Positions 1 through 11,003 of a stretch of 64,000 nt of DNA are shown one piece after another. The position numbers were made by a program, and so were the translations under genes. Location of the stretch: contig NZ_LT906478.1 in the NCBI RefSeq assembly GCF_900187025.1, positions 232,001 to 296,000 of the forward strand, given 5' to 3'. This DNA comes from Listeria ivanovii subsp. ivanovii (GTDB lineage: Bacteria > Bacillota > Bacilli > Lactobacillales > Listeriaceae). The notes under the pieces were generated by a model. The model made no database searches. It was not told the origin of the DNA and saw only the letters and a list, made by a program, of their open reading frames with translations. Every line of letters begins with the position of its first letter. The first letter of the stretch is position 1.

Positions 1-176
1 TGTGTGGCAGGGATAAACGCTGAAAGCATCTAAGCGTGAAGCCCCCCTCAAGATGAGATTTCCCATTTCTTCGGAAAGTAAGATCCCTGAAAGATGATCA
101 GGTAGATAGGTTTGGAGTGGAAGTGTAGCGATACATGGAGCGGACAAATACTAATCGATCGAGGACTTAACCAAAA
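1..176 (+). rRNA. 23S rRNA, 3' end (partial)
   Basis: The window begins inside the last domain of a 23S rRNA. The stretch up to the conserved end GAGGACTTAACC is typical of Firmicute 23S genes. The 5' part lies outside the window and the exact 3' end is estimated to within a few bases. Confidence 0.93.
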
Positions 177-249
177 AATGAAACGAAGTTACCTAACTGA
201 ACCCTTTCTTCTCTAGTTTTGAGAGAGCAATCTTTCAACAATTCAATAT

Positions 250-368
250 TGTCTGGTAGTTATGGCGAGAAGGTCACACCCGTTCCCATCCCGAACACGG
301 TAGTTAAGCTTCTCTGCGCCAATGGTAGTTGGGGGCTTCCCCCTGCGAGAGTAGGTCGCTGCCGGGCA
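250..368 (+). rRNA. rrf: 5S rRNA
   Basis: This has the length of a 5S rRNA. The ends GTCTGGTAG and CTGCCGGGC can pair as helix I. The internal conserved segments GGTCACACCCGTTCC and CGAACACGG are present. It follows the 23S gene by about 75 bases with no tRNA between or after, so this rRNA operon has no distal tRNA cluster. Confidence 0.95.
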
Positions 369-373
369 ATTTG

Positions 374-402
374 AAAAGTCCTAATTCGTTAGGACTTTTT
401 TT
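374..402 (+). terminator. rRNA operon terminator
   Basis: A perfect 10-bp stem (AAAGTCCTAA with TTAGGACTTT) and a TTCG tetraloop are followed by a T run, directly after the 5S gene. Confidence 0.92.
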
Positions 403-421
403 GTGTAAAAAGATAAATAAA

Positions 422-471
422 TTGCTAATAGGTAAGGTTATCTAGTATAATTAAAGTCAAAAATAGTCAAA
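422..471 (+). promoter_or_regulatory. SigA-type promoter with CtsR operator upstream of ctsR
   Basis: A -35 element TTGCTA (422-427) and a -10 element TATAAT (446-451) are separated by 18 bp. Directly downstream, 455-471 reads AGTCAAAAATAGTCAAA, which fits the known tandem heptad CtsR consensus RGTCAAANANRGTCAAA exactly. The operator covers the expected transcription start, so the operon is inferred to be repressed by its own first product, as in other low-GC Gram-positives. Confidence 0.9.
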
Positions 472-509
472 GTCAGTAATTGGGAGAATATAGAAAGGAG
501 AGCCTTATA

Positions 510-968
510 ATGAAAAATATTTCTGATATTATAGAAGCTTATTTAAAACAAGTACTGGAGTCTAGTGAAGCAGTCGAAATTAAAAGAAGCGAGATTGCTG
601 ATAAGTTTGAATGTGTACCGTCACAAATCAATTACGTTATTAATACCAGATTTACAATGGAGCGTGGATATATTGTTGAAAGTAAACGTGGTGGTGGAGG
701 ATACATTCGGATTATCAAAGTTAAAATGAATGATAAACTGCAGTTATTGGAAGCTATCATATCTATGGTTCATGATAAAAAGGTATCTCAATCTTTCTCA
801 GAAGATGTTATTTTAAGATTGCTTGAGGAAGATGTTATAACGAAGAAAGAAGCGAGATTGATGGTGGCAGCATTAGATCGAGAAGTTTTAATTTTACAAT
901 TACCGGATCGAGATGTTTTGCGTAGTAAAATATTAGAAGCGATGTTAGTTGCTTTGAAATATGATTAG
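510..968 (+). CDS. ctsR: Transcriptional repressor CtsR (class III heat-shock regulator)
   Basis: This is the 152-residue CtsR repressor, full length for the family. The N-terminal winged HTH includes the glycine-rich wing RGGGGYIRI at about residues 62-70, which contacts the operator. The start at 510 is chosen because AAAGGAG lies at the right distance; an in-frame codon at 480 would place the start inside the leader. It heads the ctsR-mcsA-mcsB-clpC operon and has a perfect CtsR box in its own promoter, giving autoregulation. In the family, heat and McsB-dependent control release CtsR from DNA and induce clpC. Nothing unusual is seen. Confidence 0.97.
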   Translation: MKNISDIIEAYLKQVLESSEAVEIKRSEIADKFECVPSQINYVINTRFTMERGYIVESKRGGGGYIRIIKVKMNDKLQLLEAIISMVHDKKVSQSFSEDVILRLLEEDVITKKEARLMVAALDREVLILQLPDRDVLRSKILEAMLVALKYD

Positions 969-981
969 GGTGTGATAACTT

Positions 982-1500
982 ATGATATGTCAAAGATGTG
1001 GAAAAAATAAGGCTGTTATTGCTTTGCAACAGTTAAAGGATGCTGGGAAAGTAGAGTCGCTATATTTATGTGAGAGTTGTGCTACTGATGAAGCTCTTGC
1101 ATCAGAGAAAGACTTAGTTAAGGCGATGGATACATTTAGTGAAGTTGCTTTAGATTTTTTAACACTCTTACAGAAAGAAGAAGCGGTACAGAAAAAAATG
1201 GTTTGTGAAAAATGCCATTTATCTTTTGAAGAATTTTTACAAACGAATCGTGTTGGTTGTGAAGCATGTTACTCAGCTTTTCAAGCACAATTGGTGCCAA
1301 TTATTGGGCGTGTGCAAAATGGCTATAAGAAGCATATCGGAAAAGTTCCTAAAGAAATTGAACGTGCGGAAGATGTGCAAAATGAAATTATTCGTCTTCA
1401 AGAGAAGTTAAATCAATTAATTAAGAATGAAGAATTTGAGGATGCCGCGATTGTGCGTGATGAAATTCGAGATTTGAAGGCTGGGGGTGAGGATAAATGA
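982..1500 (+). CDS. mcsA: McsA, zinc-binding activator of McsB kinase
   Basis: This 172-residue protein has four CxxC pairs, beginning CQRCG near residue 3 and later CESC, CEKC and CEAC, as expected for the zinc-finger modulator McsA. The C-terminal third is a UvrB/UvrC-type helical motif (EKLNQLIKNEEFEDAAIVRD region). In this family McsA activates the arginine kinase McsB and tunes CtsR release. The reading frame starts 13 bases after ctsR and overlaps mcsB by four bases (ATGA), indicating translational coupling. Confidence 0.95.
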   Translation: MICQRCGKNKAVIALQQLKDAGKVESLYLCESCATDEALASEKDLVKAMDTFSEVALDFLTLLQKEEAVQKKMVCEKCHLSFEEFLQTNRVGCEACYSAFQAQLVPIIGRVQNGYKKHIGKVPKEIERAEDVQNEIIRLQEKLNQLIKNEEFEDAAIVRDEIRDLKAGGEDK

Positions 1501-2528
1501 ATGTATTTGAACCTCGGCTTAGTTCTTGGTTAGAGAATGATGGGGACGATGATGATGTAGTACTTAGTTCGCGAATCCGATTAGCTAGGAATTTAAAAAA
1601 TGAACCATTTCCAATTTATGAGCAAAAAGAAGGAACGATGGATACTATTTCCGCTGTTTTTGATAATAATTTTACCCTATTTAAAATGAACGAAATTTCT
1701 AAGCTTGAGAAGGCTCTTTTGGTGGAGAAACATTTAATTAGTCCTTATTTGATGAACAAGAGTCAGCATGGGGCAGTTCTTTTAAATGAAGAAGAGAATG
1801 TTAGTATTATGTTGAATGAAGAGGATCACTTGAGAATTCAGTGTATGACACCGGGATTAAGGTTGTTTGATGCACTGGAAGCAGCTCTCCAAATTGATAG
1901 TTATGTAGAAGATAAGGTTGTTTATGCTTTTGATAAGCAGTTTGGGTATTTGACTAGTTGTGTGACGAATATTGGGACTGGAATGAGGGCCTCTGTTATG
2001 GTTCATTTGCCAGGACTTGTCACGACTAAAAGGATTAAAAATGTGGTTGAAGCGATTAGGAGCCTTGGTTTTGTGGTAAGAGGTATATACGGGGAAGGTA
2101 GCATGCCCGCGAGTAATATCTTCCAAGTATCTAATCAAGTGACGCTTGGAAAAACAGAAACTGAAATTGTGGAAGATTTAACGCAAGTAATGGAACAAAT
2201 TATTATGCAAGAACGAGTGGCTAGAACGACTTTGAAGCAAAAATTTCATATAGCACTTGAGGACCGAGTTTTTAGGTCATATGGTTTGCTTAGAAATTGT
2301 CGGATTATTTCTATTCAAGAAGCAGCAGATGCTATTTCTGATATTCGGTTAGGTGTTGAATTAGGATTTTTCGAGCATATTTCTCGCAAAAAAATGAATG
2401 AGTTGGTACTATTCTCGCAACCAGCTTTTTTAAGGATAGAAGCTGGACGAGATATGGATGCCTTAGAAGAGAAAGTAATACGAGCCAAAGTGATTCGCGA
2501 GATTTTGGGCGATAATGGAATTGGCTGA
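1497..2528 (+). CDS. mcsB: Protein-arginine kinase McsB
   Basis: The 343 residues show the guanidino-kinase fold of McsB, including the nucleotide-binding motif SSRIRLARN near residues 24-32. McsB phosphorylates arginines on CtsR and on damaged proteins, marking the latter for ClpCP degradation. The start ATG overlaps the mcsA stop codon. The last codons precede clpC by about 20 bases, so the whole set is one heat-shock operon. Length and motifs are typical. Confidence 0.96.
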   Translation: MNVFEPRLSSWLENDGDDDDVVLSSRIRLARNLKNEPFPIYEQKEGTMDTISAVFDNNFTLFKMNEISKLEKALLVEKHLISPYLMNKSQHGAVLLNEEENVSIMLNEEDHLRIQCMTPGLRLFDALEAALQIDSYVEDKVVYAFDKQFGYLTSCVTNIGTGMRASVMVHLPGLVTTKRIKNVVEAIRSLGFVVRGIYGEGSMPASNIFQVSNQVTLGKTETEIVEDLTQVMEQIIMQERVARTTLKQKFHIALEDRVFRSYGLLRNCRIISIQEAADAISDIRLGVELGFFEHISRKKMNELVLFSQPAFLRIEAGRDMDALEEKVIRAKVIREILGDNGIG

Positions 2529-2547
2529 GGATAAGGAGGAAACAACA

Positions 2548-5010
2548 ATGATGTTTGGACGTTTTACGCAAAGAGCTCAGAAAGTACTCGCTTTGTCACA
2601 AGAAGAGGCAATGCGCTTGAATCATAGTAATTTAGGTACGGAACATATACTGCTTGGACTTGTTAGAGAGGGAGAAGGGATTGCAGCAAAAGCGCTCTAT
2701 GAACTTGGAATTAGTGCTGAAAAAGTTCAACAAGAAGTAGAAGGATTAATTGGTCATGGCGAAAAAGCTGTAACGACCATTCAATATACACCTCGAGCTA
2801 AAAAGGTAATTGAACTTTCAATGGATGAAGCACGGAAACTTGGACATACGTATGTTGGAACAGAGCATATTCTATTAGGACTTATTCGGGAAGGTGAAGG
2901 AGTTGCCGCTCGAGTTTTAAGCAATCTAGGTATTAGCTTGAATAAAGCTAGACAACAAGTATTGCAACTGCTTGGTGGCGGGGATGCAACTGGAGCTGGA
3001 AGACAAACTAATACGCAAGCGACGCCTACGTTAGACAGTTTAGCTCGTGATTTGACTGTTATTGCTCGTGAGGATAATTTGGATCCGGTTATTGGCCGCT
3101 CTAAAGAAATTCAACGTGTGATTGAAGTGTTAAGTCGTCGGACAAAAAATAATCCAGTTCTTATTGGGGAACCAGGTGTAGGTAAAACAGCGATTGCTGA
3201 GGGGCTAGCACAGCAAATTGTACGTAATGAAGTTCCTGAGACGTTGCGCGGAAAGCGTGTAATGACGCTTGATATGGGGACTGTAGTTGCAGGAACTAAA
3301 TATCGCGGTGAATTTGAAGACCGATTGAAAAAAGTAATGGATGAAATTCGCCAAGCTGGAAATGTGATTTTATTTATTGACGAACTTCATACGTTAATTG
3401 GTGCTGGTGGAGCGGAAGGTGCAATTGATGCATCTAACATTTTGAAGCCACCTCTAGCTCGTGGAGAGTTGCAATGTATTGGTGCAACAACGCTTGATGA
3501 GTACCGGAAATATATTGAAAAAGACGCAGCACTTGAAAGGCGTTTCCAACCAATTAAAGTAGATGAACCGACTGTTGAGGAATCCATTCAAATTTTACAT
3601 GGCTTACGTGATCGTTATGAAGCGCATCACCGGGTTGCTATTACTGATGCGGCGCTTGATGCAGCAGTTCGCTTATCGGACCGCTACATTTCTGACCGCT
3701 TCTTACCAGACAAAGCAATTGATGTGATTGATGAAGCTGGTTCTAAAGTTCGGTTGAAATCTTTTACAACACCCAAAAATGTAAAAGAAATGGAGAATAA
3801 CTTAACAGATTTGAAGAAGGAAAAAGATGCAGCTGTGCAAGGTCAAGAATTCGAAAAAGCGGCAGCATTACGAGATAAAGAGCATAAACTTAAAAAATCT
3901 TTAGAAGAAACAAAAGCAAATTGGAAAGAAAAACAAGGGCTTGATCATAGTGAAGTGACAGAAGATATTGTTGCAGAAGTTGTAGCTAGTTGGACTGGAA
4001 TTCCGGTTGCAAAACTTGCTGAAACGGAAACAAATAAATTACTTAACATGGAAAAACTTTTACATGAGCGAGTAATTGGTCAGGATGCTGCTGTTAAAGC
4101 TGTATCCCTAGCCGTTCGTCGGGCGCGTGCTGGACTTAAAGATCCGAAGCGTCCAATAGGTTCCTTTATTTTCCTTGGACCAACTGGTGTCGGAAAAACC
4201 GAACTTGCTCGTGCACTTGCGGAGTCAATGTTTGGTGATGAAGATTCAATGATTCGGATTGATATGTCAGAGTATATGGAGAAATTTTCAACTGCTCGTT
4301 TAGTTGGGGCTCCTCCTGGTTACGTTGGTTATGAAGAAGGTGGACAATTAACTGAGAAAGTCCGTCAAAAACCTTATTCAGTAGTTCTTTTAGATGAGAT
4401 TGAAAAAGCACATCCAGATGTATTTAATATGTTGCTACAAGTGCTAGATGATGGTCGTTTAACAGATTCTAAAGGACGTGTAGTTGATTTTAGAAATACG
4501 GTTATCATCATGACCTCGAATATTGGTGCACAAGAAATGAAACAAGATAAATCGATGGGCTTTAATGTAATTGACCCACTTAAAGATCATAAAGCAATGG
4601 AACACCGCGTTTTACAAGATTTAAAACAAGCGTTCCGTCCAGAGTTTATCAATCGCATTGATGAAACCATTGTGTTCCATTCGCTTCAAGAGAAAGAGCT
4701 AAAACAAATTGTAACGCTTCTAACTGCACAATTAACTAAACGCCTTGCTGAACGTGATATACATGTGAAGCTGACAGAAGGCGCGAAAGCTAAAATTGCA
4801 AAAGACGGTTATGACCCAGAATACGGGGCTCGTCCTTTGAAACGGGCAATTCAAAAAGAAGTAGAGGATATGCTTTCTGAAGAGTTGCTTCGTGGAAATA
4901 TCAAAGTGGGAGATACAATTGAAATTGGTGTGAAAGATGGGAAGCTGAAAGTTAGACAAAAAGCTGCACCTAAAAAGAAAGCTACACCTAAAAAAGTTAA
5001 AACAAAATAA
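2548..5010 (+). CDS. clpC: ATP-dependent Clp protease ATP-binding subunit ClpC
   Basis: This is the 820-residue Hsp100 unfoldase. Two Clp N-domain repeats occupy residues 1-145. The first AAA+ module has Walker A GEPGVGKT near residue 208. A coiled-coil M-domain lies around 410-470, and the second AAA+ module has Walker A GPTGVGKT near residue 544. The tail is lysine-rich. It feeds substrates to ClpP and uses McsB and adaptor proteins. Translation is placed at 2548 because AAGGAGGA lies 8 bases upstream; the in-frame codon at 2515 lies inside mcsB without a ribosome site. A terminator follows. Confidence 0.98.
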   Translation: MMFGRFTQRAQKVLALSQEEAMRLNHSNLGTEHILLGLVREGEGIAAKALYELGISAEKVQQEVEGLIGHGEKAVTTIQYTPRAKKVIELSMDEARKLGHTYVGTEHILLGLIREGEGVAARVLSNLGISLNKARQQVLQLLGGGDATGAGRQTNTQATPTLDSLARDLTVIAREDNLDPVIGRSKEIQRVIEVLSRRTKNNPVLIGEPGVGKTAIAEGLAQQIVRNEVPETLRGKRVMTLDMGTVVAGTKYRGEFEDRLKKVMDEIRQAGNVILFIDELHTLIGAGGAEGAIDASNILKPPLARGELQCIGATTLDEYRKYIEKDAALERRFQPIKVDEPTVEESIQILHGLRDRYEAHHRVAITDAALDAAVRLSDRYISDRFLPDKAIDVIDEAGSKVRLKSFTTPKNVKEMENNLTDLKKEKDAAVQGQEFEKAAALRDKEHKLKKSLEETKANWKEKQGLDHSEVTEDIVAEVVASWTGIPVAKLAETETNKLLNMEKLLHERVIGQDAAVKAVSLAVRRARAGLKDPKRPIGSFIFLGPTGVGKTELARALAESMFGDEDSMIRIDMSEYMEKFSTARLVGAPPGYVGYEEGGQLTEKVRQKPYSVVLLDEIEKAHPDVFNMLLQVLDDGRLTDSKGRVVDFRNTVIIMTSNIGAQEMKQDKSMGFNVIDPLKDHKAMEHRVLQDLKQAFRPEFINRIDETIVFHSLQEKELKQIVTLLTAQLTKRLAERDIHVKLTEGAKAKIAKDGYDPEYGARPLKRAIQKEVEDMLSEELLRGNIKVGDTIEIGVKDGKLKVRQKAAPKKKATPKKVKTK

Positions 5011-5016
5011 ATAGAG

Positions 5017-5049
5017 AGCCTTTCCTAAGAAATTTAGGAAAGGTTTTTT
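5017..5049 (+). terminator. Terminator of the ctsR-clpC operon
   Basis: A CCTTTCCTA stem pairs with TAGGAAAGG and is followed by a T run, seven bases after the clpC stop codon. Confidence 0.88.
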
Positions 5050-5159
5050 AAAACGCGAAAATACAAGATTTATGGCCAAAATACGAGTTTAATTAAAAGG
5101 CTTAACGCGAACAGATGATCTGTGGTAAAATGAAGCATATGTATGGAGGGGTGTTAGAA

Positions 5160-6533
5160 ATGGCTAAGGCAAAAAGGACGACCAAATTTGTATGTCAGGC
5201 ATGTGGATATGAATCGCCAAAATGGATGGGGAAATGTCCGAATTGCAACGAGTGGAATCAAATGGTGGAGGCGCTAGAACCATCTAAGAAATCACGCTCA
5301 GCTTTTAATCATACTGGGGAAGCGGCAAAAGCAACTCCGATTACGCAGATTGCCAGCGAAGAAGAGGCTCGAGTAGAGACACGTATGCCTGAGTTAAATC
5401 GTGTACTTGGTGGTGGAGTTGTCCCAGGATCTATGGTACTAGTTGGTGGGGATCCAGGTATTGGTAAATCAACACTTTTACTTCAAGTATCAGCACAACT
5501 AACGCTGACAAATAAAAAAGTACTGTATATTTCTGGGGAGGAATCAATCAAACAAACAAAACTTCGAGCTGAGCGATTGCAAGTTTCAGGAGATAATTTA
5601 TATGTTTACGCGGAAACGAATTTAGAAGCAGTGCAAGAAACGATTGATTTTGTGAAACCAGATTTTGTTGTAATTGACTCTATTCAAACAGTGTATCATC
5701 CAGATGTCACCAGTGCTGCTGGAAGCGTATCTCAAGTTCGTGAATGTACGGCGGCTTTAATGCGAATCGCTAAAATGCAAAATATCGCTATTTTTATAGT
5801 AGGGCATGTAACAAAAGAAGGCGCAATTGCAGGACCACGTTTACTTGAACACATGGTAGATACGGTGCTCTATTTTGAGGGAGAGCGCCACCATGCTTAC
5901 CGAATTTTGCGTGCTGTGAAGAACCGTTTTGGATCAACGAATGAAATTGGTATTTTTGAAATGCGTGATGTAGGTCTTGTTGAAGTTGCCAATCCATCGG
6001 AAGTCTTCCTAGAAGAACGTTTAGAAGGAGCATCAGGTTCAACGGTAGTTGCATCTATGGAAGGAACACGCCCAGTACTTGTCGAAATTCAAGCCCTTGT
6101 TTCACCAACCATGTTTGGAAATGCAAAACGAATGGCAACGGGAATTGATTATAATAAAGTATCATTGATAATGGCTGTTTTGGAAAAGAGAGTAGGATTA
6201 ATGCTACAAAATCAAGACGCTTATCTGAAAGCAGCAGGTGGAGTGAAATTGGACGAACCGGCTGTAGATTTAGCTGTGGCTGTAAGTGTAGCATCAAGTT
6301 ACCGAGATAAACCGACTAAAAGTACTGATTGCTTTATCGGCGAACTAGGTTTAACTGGAGAAATTCGTCGAGTGGCAAGAATTGAACAACGCGTACAAGA
6401 GGCGGCAAAACTTGGATTCAAACGAATTTTCATTCCGAAAAATAATGAAGGTACTTGGAAAATACCAAAAGATGTGCAAGTGGTTGGAGTAGAAACAATT
6501 GGGGAAGCTTTGAAGAAGGCATTGCCAGACTGA
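5160..6533 (+). CDS. radA: DNA repair protein RadA
   Basis: This 457-residue protein has the three RadA parts: an N-terminal C4 zinc finger (CQACG and CPNC, residues 11-28), a RecA-like ATPase with Walker [11 protein letters not shown] near residue 96 and the RadA-specific KNRFG motif near 254, and a C-terminal Lon-like domain. RadA promotes branch migration of recombination intermediates. ATG 5160 is favoured by the GGAGGGG sequence upstream; the upstream in-frame start at 5115 has none. A candidate promoter (TTAACG at 5102, TAAAAT at 5126) lies in the gap after the clpC terminator. Confidence 0.96.
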   Translation: MAKAKRTTKFVCQACGYESPKWMGKCPNCNEWNQMVEALEPSKKSRSAFNHTGEAAKATPITQIASEEEARVETRMPELNRVLGGGVVPGSMVLVGGDPGIGKSTLLLQVSAQLTLTNKKVLYISGEESIKQTKLRAERLQVSGDNLYVYAETNLEAVQETIDFVKPDFVVIDSIQTVYHPDVTSAAGSVSQVRECTAALMRIAKMQNIAIFIVGHVTKEGAIAGPRLLEHMVDTVLYFEGERHHAYRILRAVKNRFGSTNEIGIFEMRDVGLVEVANPSEVFLEERLEGASGSTVVASMEGTRPVLVEIQALVSPTMFGNAKRMATGIDYNKVSLIMAVLEKRVGLMLQNQDAYLKAAGGVKLDEPAVDLAVAVSVASSYRDKPTKSTDCFIGELGLTGEIRRVARIEQRVQEAAKLGFKRIFIPKNNEGTWKIPKDVQVVGVETIGEALKKALPD

Positions 6534-6566
6534 AAATAAATACTTGAGAGATTCCGTGAGTACTAT

Positions 6567-6596
6567 TTGCGGTATCGTCTTTTAATAGTGTAGAAT
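6567..6596 (+). promoter_or_regulatory. Candidate promoter upstream of the PIN-TRAM gene
   Basis: TTGCGG (6567) and TAGAAT (6591) are separated by 18 bp, within the 133-base gap between radA and the next gene. Confidence 0.5.
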
Positions 6597-6666
6597 AGTG
6601 CTATATGTATATTTGATAATAGCTCAAATATGCCTATAAATATAAAAACGGAGAGGGGGAAACTAA

Positions 6667-7740
<1,074 letters not shown>

Positions 7741-7759
7741 GTGGAAGGAGTAAACAAGC

Positions 7760-8461
7760 ATGAATTATGAGCTGGTTTTTTTAGCAGCAGGACAAGGCAA
7801 ACGCATGAATGCGAAACAAAATAAAATGTGGCTAGATTTAGTTGGAGAACCAATATTTATTCATGCATTACGTCCTTTTTTAGCGGATAATCGTTGTTCA
7901 AAAGTGATTGTTGTATGCCAAGAAGCGGAAAGAAATCATGTGAAAAATTGGATGCAACAGTTAGATGTTGCTGAAAAACGCACAGAAATTGTCAAAGGTG
8001 GAAGCGAGCGACAATTCAGTGTAGCTGCTGGTCTGGAACATTGTGGTACAGAGCAAGTAGTTCTTGTACATGATGGGGCGAGGCCGTTTGTAACACTTGA
8101 TATTATTGATCGTCTTCTTGATGGTGTCAAAGCGAATAAAGCTGCTATTTGTGCAGTGAAGGTCAAAGATACGGTCAAACGAGTTACAGATAGTATCGTG
8201 CAAGAAACTGTTGACCGAGAAAATCTTTGGCAAGTTCAAACTCCGCAAGCCTTCGAGTTACACATTTTACAAAAAGCACATCAGCTTGCTAAGGAAGAGC
8301 AATTTCTTGGAACGGATGAGGCGAGCTTGGTTGAGCGGATACCTATTCCAGTTTCGGTTGTTCAAGGAAGTTACTACAATATTAAACTCACCACGCCAGA
8401 AGATATGCCGCTTGCGAAGGCAATCCTGGGAGAAATTACGAATATGAAGAAGCAGATCTAG
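7760..8461 (+). CDS. ispD: 2-C-methyl-D-erythritol 4-phosphate cytidylyltransferase IspD
   Basis: The 233 residues carry the IspD nucleotidyltransferase signature [10 protein letters not shown] near residue 7 and the conserved [11 protein letters not shown] segment near residue 94. The enzyme makes CDP-methylerythritol in the MEP isoprenoid route. The frame is intact and of normal length. In Listeria and Bacillus, ispD is normally followed by ispF; here only 42 non-coding bases separate it from gltX. Either IspD works with IspF encoded elsewhere or the pathway is being lost. The function call is firm; its present role is uncertain. Confidence 0.93.
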   Translation: MNYELVFLAAGQGKRMNAKQNKMWLDLVGEPIFIHALRPFLADNRCSKVIVVCQEAERNHVKNWMQQLDVAEKRTEIVKGGSERQFSVAAGLEHCGTEQVVLVHDGARPFVTLDIIDRLLDGVKANKAAICAVKVKDTVKRVTDSIVQETVDRENLWQVQTPQAFELHILQKAHQLAKEEQFLGTDEASLVERIPIPVSVVQGSYYNIKLTTPEDMPLAKAILGEITNMKKQI

Positions 8462-8503
8462 TAAAAAAATCTTACTTGAAAATATTTGAAGGAGTGAATA
8501 ATT

Positions 8504-9979
8504 GTGAGCGAAACAAAACGTGTACGTGTACGTTATGCGCCGAGTCCAACTGGATTTTTGCATATTGGGAATGCGCGTACAGCCTTATTTAACTATTTAT
8601 TTGCAAGACATAATGATGGAGACTTTATTATCAGAATTGAAGACACGGATGCTAAACGTAACGTGGAAGACGGAGAAGAAAGCCAAATGAAAAACCTGAA
8701 ATGGCTTGGTATAGACTGGGATGAAGGAGTTGATGTCCCTGGAAAATACGGACCTTACCGTCAATCTGAACGTCAATCCATCTACGAACCACTTATTCAA
8801 AAACTTTTGGATGAAGGCTTGGCTTATAAATGTTATTGTACAGAAGATGAATTAGAAGCAGAACGCGAAAAACAAAAAGCAAATGGTGAAATGCCTCGTT
8901 ATAGCGGGAAATGTCGCCATTTAACAAAAGAACAACAAGTAGAAAAAGAAGAGCAAGGCTTTAATCCAAGTATTCGTTTTAAAGTACCTGCAAACCAAAC
9001 GATTACTTTTAACGATATGGTAAAAGAGGATGTTTCTTTTGAATCGAATGGTATTGGAGACTTTGTTATTGCGAAAAAAGATGGTATTCCAACATATAAT
9101 TTTGCAGTAGCAGTAGATGATCATTTAATGGAGATTTCTCATGTGCTTCGCGGAGATGATCACATTTCCAATACACCGAAACAATTACTTATTTATAATG
9201 CTTTTGGTTGGGAGCCACCAATTTTTGGTCATATGACTCTTATTGTAAATGAAAGCAGACGTAAATTAAGTAAGCGTGACGGTTCGATTATTCAATTTAT
9301 TGAGCAATATCGTGATTTAGGTTATTTGCCAGAAGCGTTATTTAATTTTATTGCAATGCTTGGTTGGTCCCCAGAAGGCGAAGAAGAAATTTTCTCTAAA
9401 GAAGAATTCATCCAAATGTTTGATCCAAAACGTCTATCTAAATCACCAGCGTTGTTTGATAATGTTAAATTAACGTGGGTGAACAACCAATATGTGAAGA
9501 AATTACCGCTAAATGATGTCGTAGAGCTTTCTTTACCACATTTACAAAAGGCCGGAGTTGTTTCTGAAGAGTTAGACCAAGCTGAACTTAATTGGGTACA
9601 CAAGTTAGTTTCGCTTTACCATGAACAAATGAGTTATGGTGCGGAAATCGTGCCACTTTCGGAAATGTTCTTTGCGGATGCGGATTCGATTACTTTTGAT
9701 GAGGAAGAAAAAGCGGTTCTTGTAGAAGAAACTGTTCCAACTGTTATCTCAGCTTTCAAAAAGGAATTGGAAGCTTTAGAAGTTCTAGAAGCTACTGAAG
9801 TAAAAGCGGCTATCAAACGCGTTCAAAAAGAAACTGGTGTCAAAGGTAAAGGGCTATTTATGCCAATTCGAATTGTGACTACTGGTGAAATGCACGGTCC
9901 TGAATTGCCACTCGCTATTGAAGTGCTTGGCAAGGAAAAAGTGATTAATCGATTAGATACATGGCTACAAAATAACTAA
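8504..9979 (+). CDS. gltX: Glutamyl-tRNA synthetase
   Basis: This 491-residue class I synthetase has the HIGH-type motif HIGN near residue 21 and the KMSKS-type motif KLSKR near residue 254. It charges tRNA-Glu, and in bacteria of this group usually also tRNA-Gln, which is then amidated by GatCAB. The start is a GTG preceded by GAAGGAG. The upstream neighbour is ispD rather than ispF. In related genomes cysE follows directly; here about 8 kb of accessory genes separate them. Confidence 0.97.
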   Translation: MSETKRVRVRYAPSPTGFLHIGNARTALFNYLFARHNDGDFIIRIEDTDAKRNVEDGEESQMKNLKWLGIDWDEGVDVPGKYGPYRQSERQSIYEPLIQKLLDEGLAYKCYCTEDELEAEREKQKANGEMPRYSGKCRHLTKEQQVEKEEQGFNPSIRFKVPANQTITFNDMVKEDVSFESNGIGDFVIAKKDGIPTYNFAVAVDDHLMEISHVLRGDDHISNTPKQLLIYNAFGWEPPIFGHMTLIVNESRRKLSKRDGSIIQFIEQYRDLGYLPEALFNFIAMLGWSPEGEEEIFSKEEFIQMFDPKRLSKSPALFDNVKLTWVNNQYVKKLPLNDVVELSLPHLQKAGVVSEELDQAELNWVHKLVSLYHEQMSYGAEIVPLSEMFFADADSITFDEEEKAVLVEETVPTVISAFKKELEALEVLEATEVKAAIKRVQKETGVKGKGLFMPIRIVTTGEMHGPELPLAIEVLGKEKVINRLDTWLQNN

Positions 9980-9982
9980 TAC

Positions 9983-10025
9983 ACCCCCCTTGTAACAAAG
10001 GTATTATCTATGTTGCGAGGGGGGT
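9983..10025 (+). terminator. Inverted repeat after gltX
   Basis: ACCCCCCT (9983-9990) and AGGGGGGT (10018-10025) form a strong 8-bp stem directly after the gltX stop. It is not followed by a long T run, so termination is plausible but not certain. It marks the left border of the accessory cluster. Confidence 0.55.
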
Positions 10026-10058
10026 TGCATTTCATGAATTTATAAAGTAGATAGTTTG

Positions 10059-10103
10059 AAAATGACGCAATGTCTTGAGTTTGTGAGAAAGAGAATATAT
10101 ACT
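10059..10103 (+). promoter_or_regulatory. Promoter of the DeoR-type regulator, with an operator-like motif
   Basis: TTGAGT (10075-10080) and TATACT (10098-10103) are spaced by 17 bp. The motif AAAATGAC at 10059-10066 lies 16 bases upstream of the -35, a similar position to the identical core near the epimerase promoter. This suggests autoregulation by the DeoR protein (inference). Confidence 0.6.
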
Positions 10104-10200
10104 AAGATGAGCGAATGAATCGTAAATTAAATTTAGAGAGTCCTTGATTATTTAAATCGGCATATTTTAAGTGTAATCAATTATAAGGTAGGGGGAAATA

Positions 10201-10962
10201 GTGTTGCTAGCTAAGGAACGATTACTATATATATTAAAAAGGCTACATGATCAACCATCGATATCGGTAACTGACTTGTGTAAAGAATTGGGTGTATCAA
10301 AATCCACTATCCAACGGGATCTTAAAGCGCTTGAGCAAGATGGAAAGGTCGATCGAGCGAGAGGTGGAGCTATCCAAAAAAACTTTGATGAAACGATGAG
10401 TGATCTTACAGAGGTACCTGTTTTAGATAAGTTAGGTGTTCATATTAAAGAAAAACAGGCTGTGTGTAAGGAAGCTGCCAAAATGATTAATGATGGAGAT
10501 TTAGTTTTTTTAGATTCGGGAACAACACCTGTCCAACTGTTGCCCTATTTACAAAATAAAAGAATTAAAGTTGTAACTAATAGTTTTTTTCTTTTATCGC
10601 GTTTATCTATTCCAAATGGAAGTATTTATATGCTGGGGGGGGCTTATAATCCTAAATACGAAACATGCTATGGACCAAGTACTATAGAGCAAATCAAAGA
10701 ATTTAGATTTGATAAAGTTTTTATTGGTGCGAATGGTGTAGACCTAGATTTAGGTGAGGTTTATGCTAGTGAATTTGAAGTTGGAGCTTTAAAGAAGGCT
10801 GTAATGGAAAGAGGCAAGCACTCGTATTTATTAGTTGATCATTCTAAATTTTCTTTAACAGGCATAAGTACTTTTGGTTATTTAAACCAATTTGACAAAA
10901 TATTTGTGGATGATTTTCCTACTGATAAGAAGAATTATAAAAATATAGTGATTTCTAAATAA
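10201..10962 (+). CDS. DeoR/GlpR-family transcriptional regulator
   Basis: The 253-residue protein has a DeoR-type HTH at residues 6-57 (VTDLCKELGVSKSTIQRDL) and a C-terminal sugar-phosphate-sensing domain with the family motif FLDSGTT near residue 102. Such regulators respond to phosphorylated sugars. The GTG at 10201 follows a GGGGG ribosome site closely; the next codon, TTG at 10204, is an alternative start. It reads toward the convergent activase pseudogene and shares a bidirectional terminator with it. Its location and the repeat motifs near both its own and the epimerase promoter suggest that it controls the PTS-radical enzyme cluster. The frame is intact. Confidence 0.88.
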   Translation: MLLAKERLLYILKRLHDQPSISVTDLCKELGVSKSTIQRDLKALEQDGKVDRARGGAIQKNFDETMSDLTEVPVLDKLGVHIKEKQAVCKEAAKMINDGDLVFLDSGTTPVQLLPYLQNKRIKVVTNSFFLLSRLSIPNGSIYMLGGAYNPKYETCYGPSTIEQIKEFRFDKVFIGANGVDLDLGEVYASEFEVGALKKAVMERGKHSYLLVDHSKFSLTGISTFGYLNQFDKIFVDDFPTDKKNYKNIVISK

Positions 10963-10966
10963 AGAG

Positions 10967-11003
10967 GATGGAAAGGTGGATATAGCCTTTCCATCTTTTT
11001 TTA
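10967..11003. terminator. Bidirectional terminator between the DeoR gene and the activase
   Basis: GATGGAAAGG (10967-10976) pairs with CCTTTCCATC (10986-10995) and is followed by T7. It lies between two convergent genes. The reconstructed activase stop codon sits in its right flank. Confidence 0.85.
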
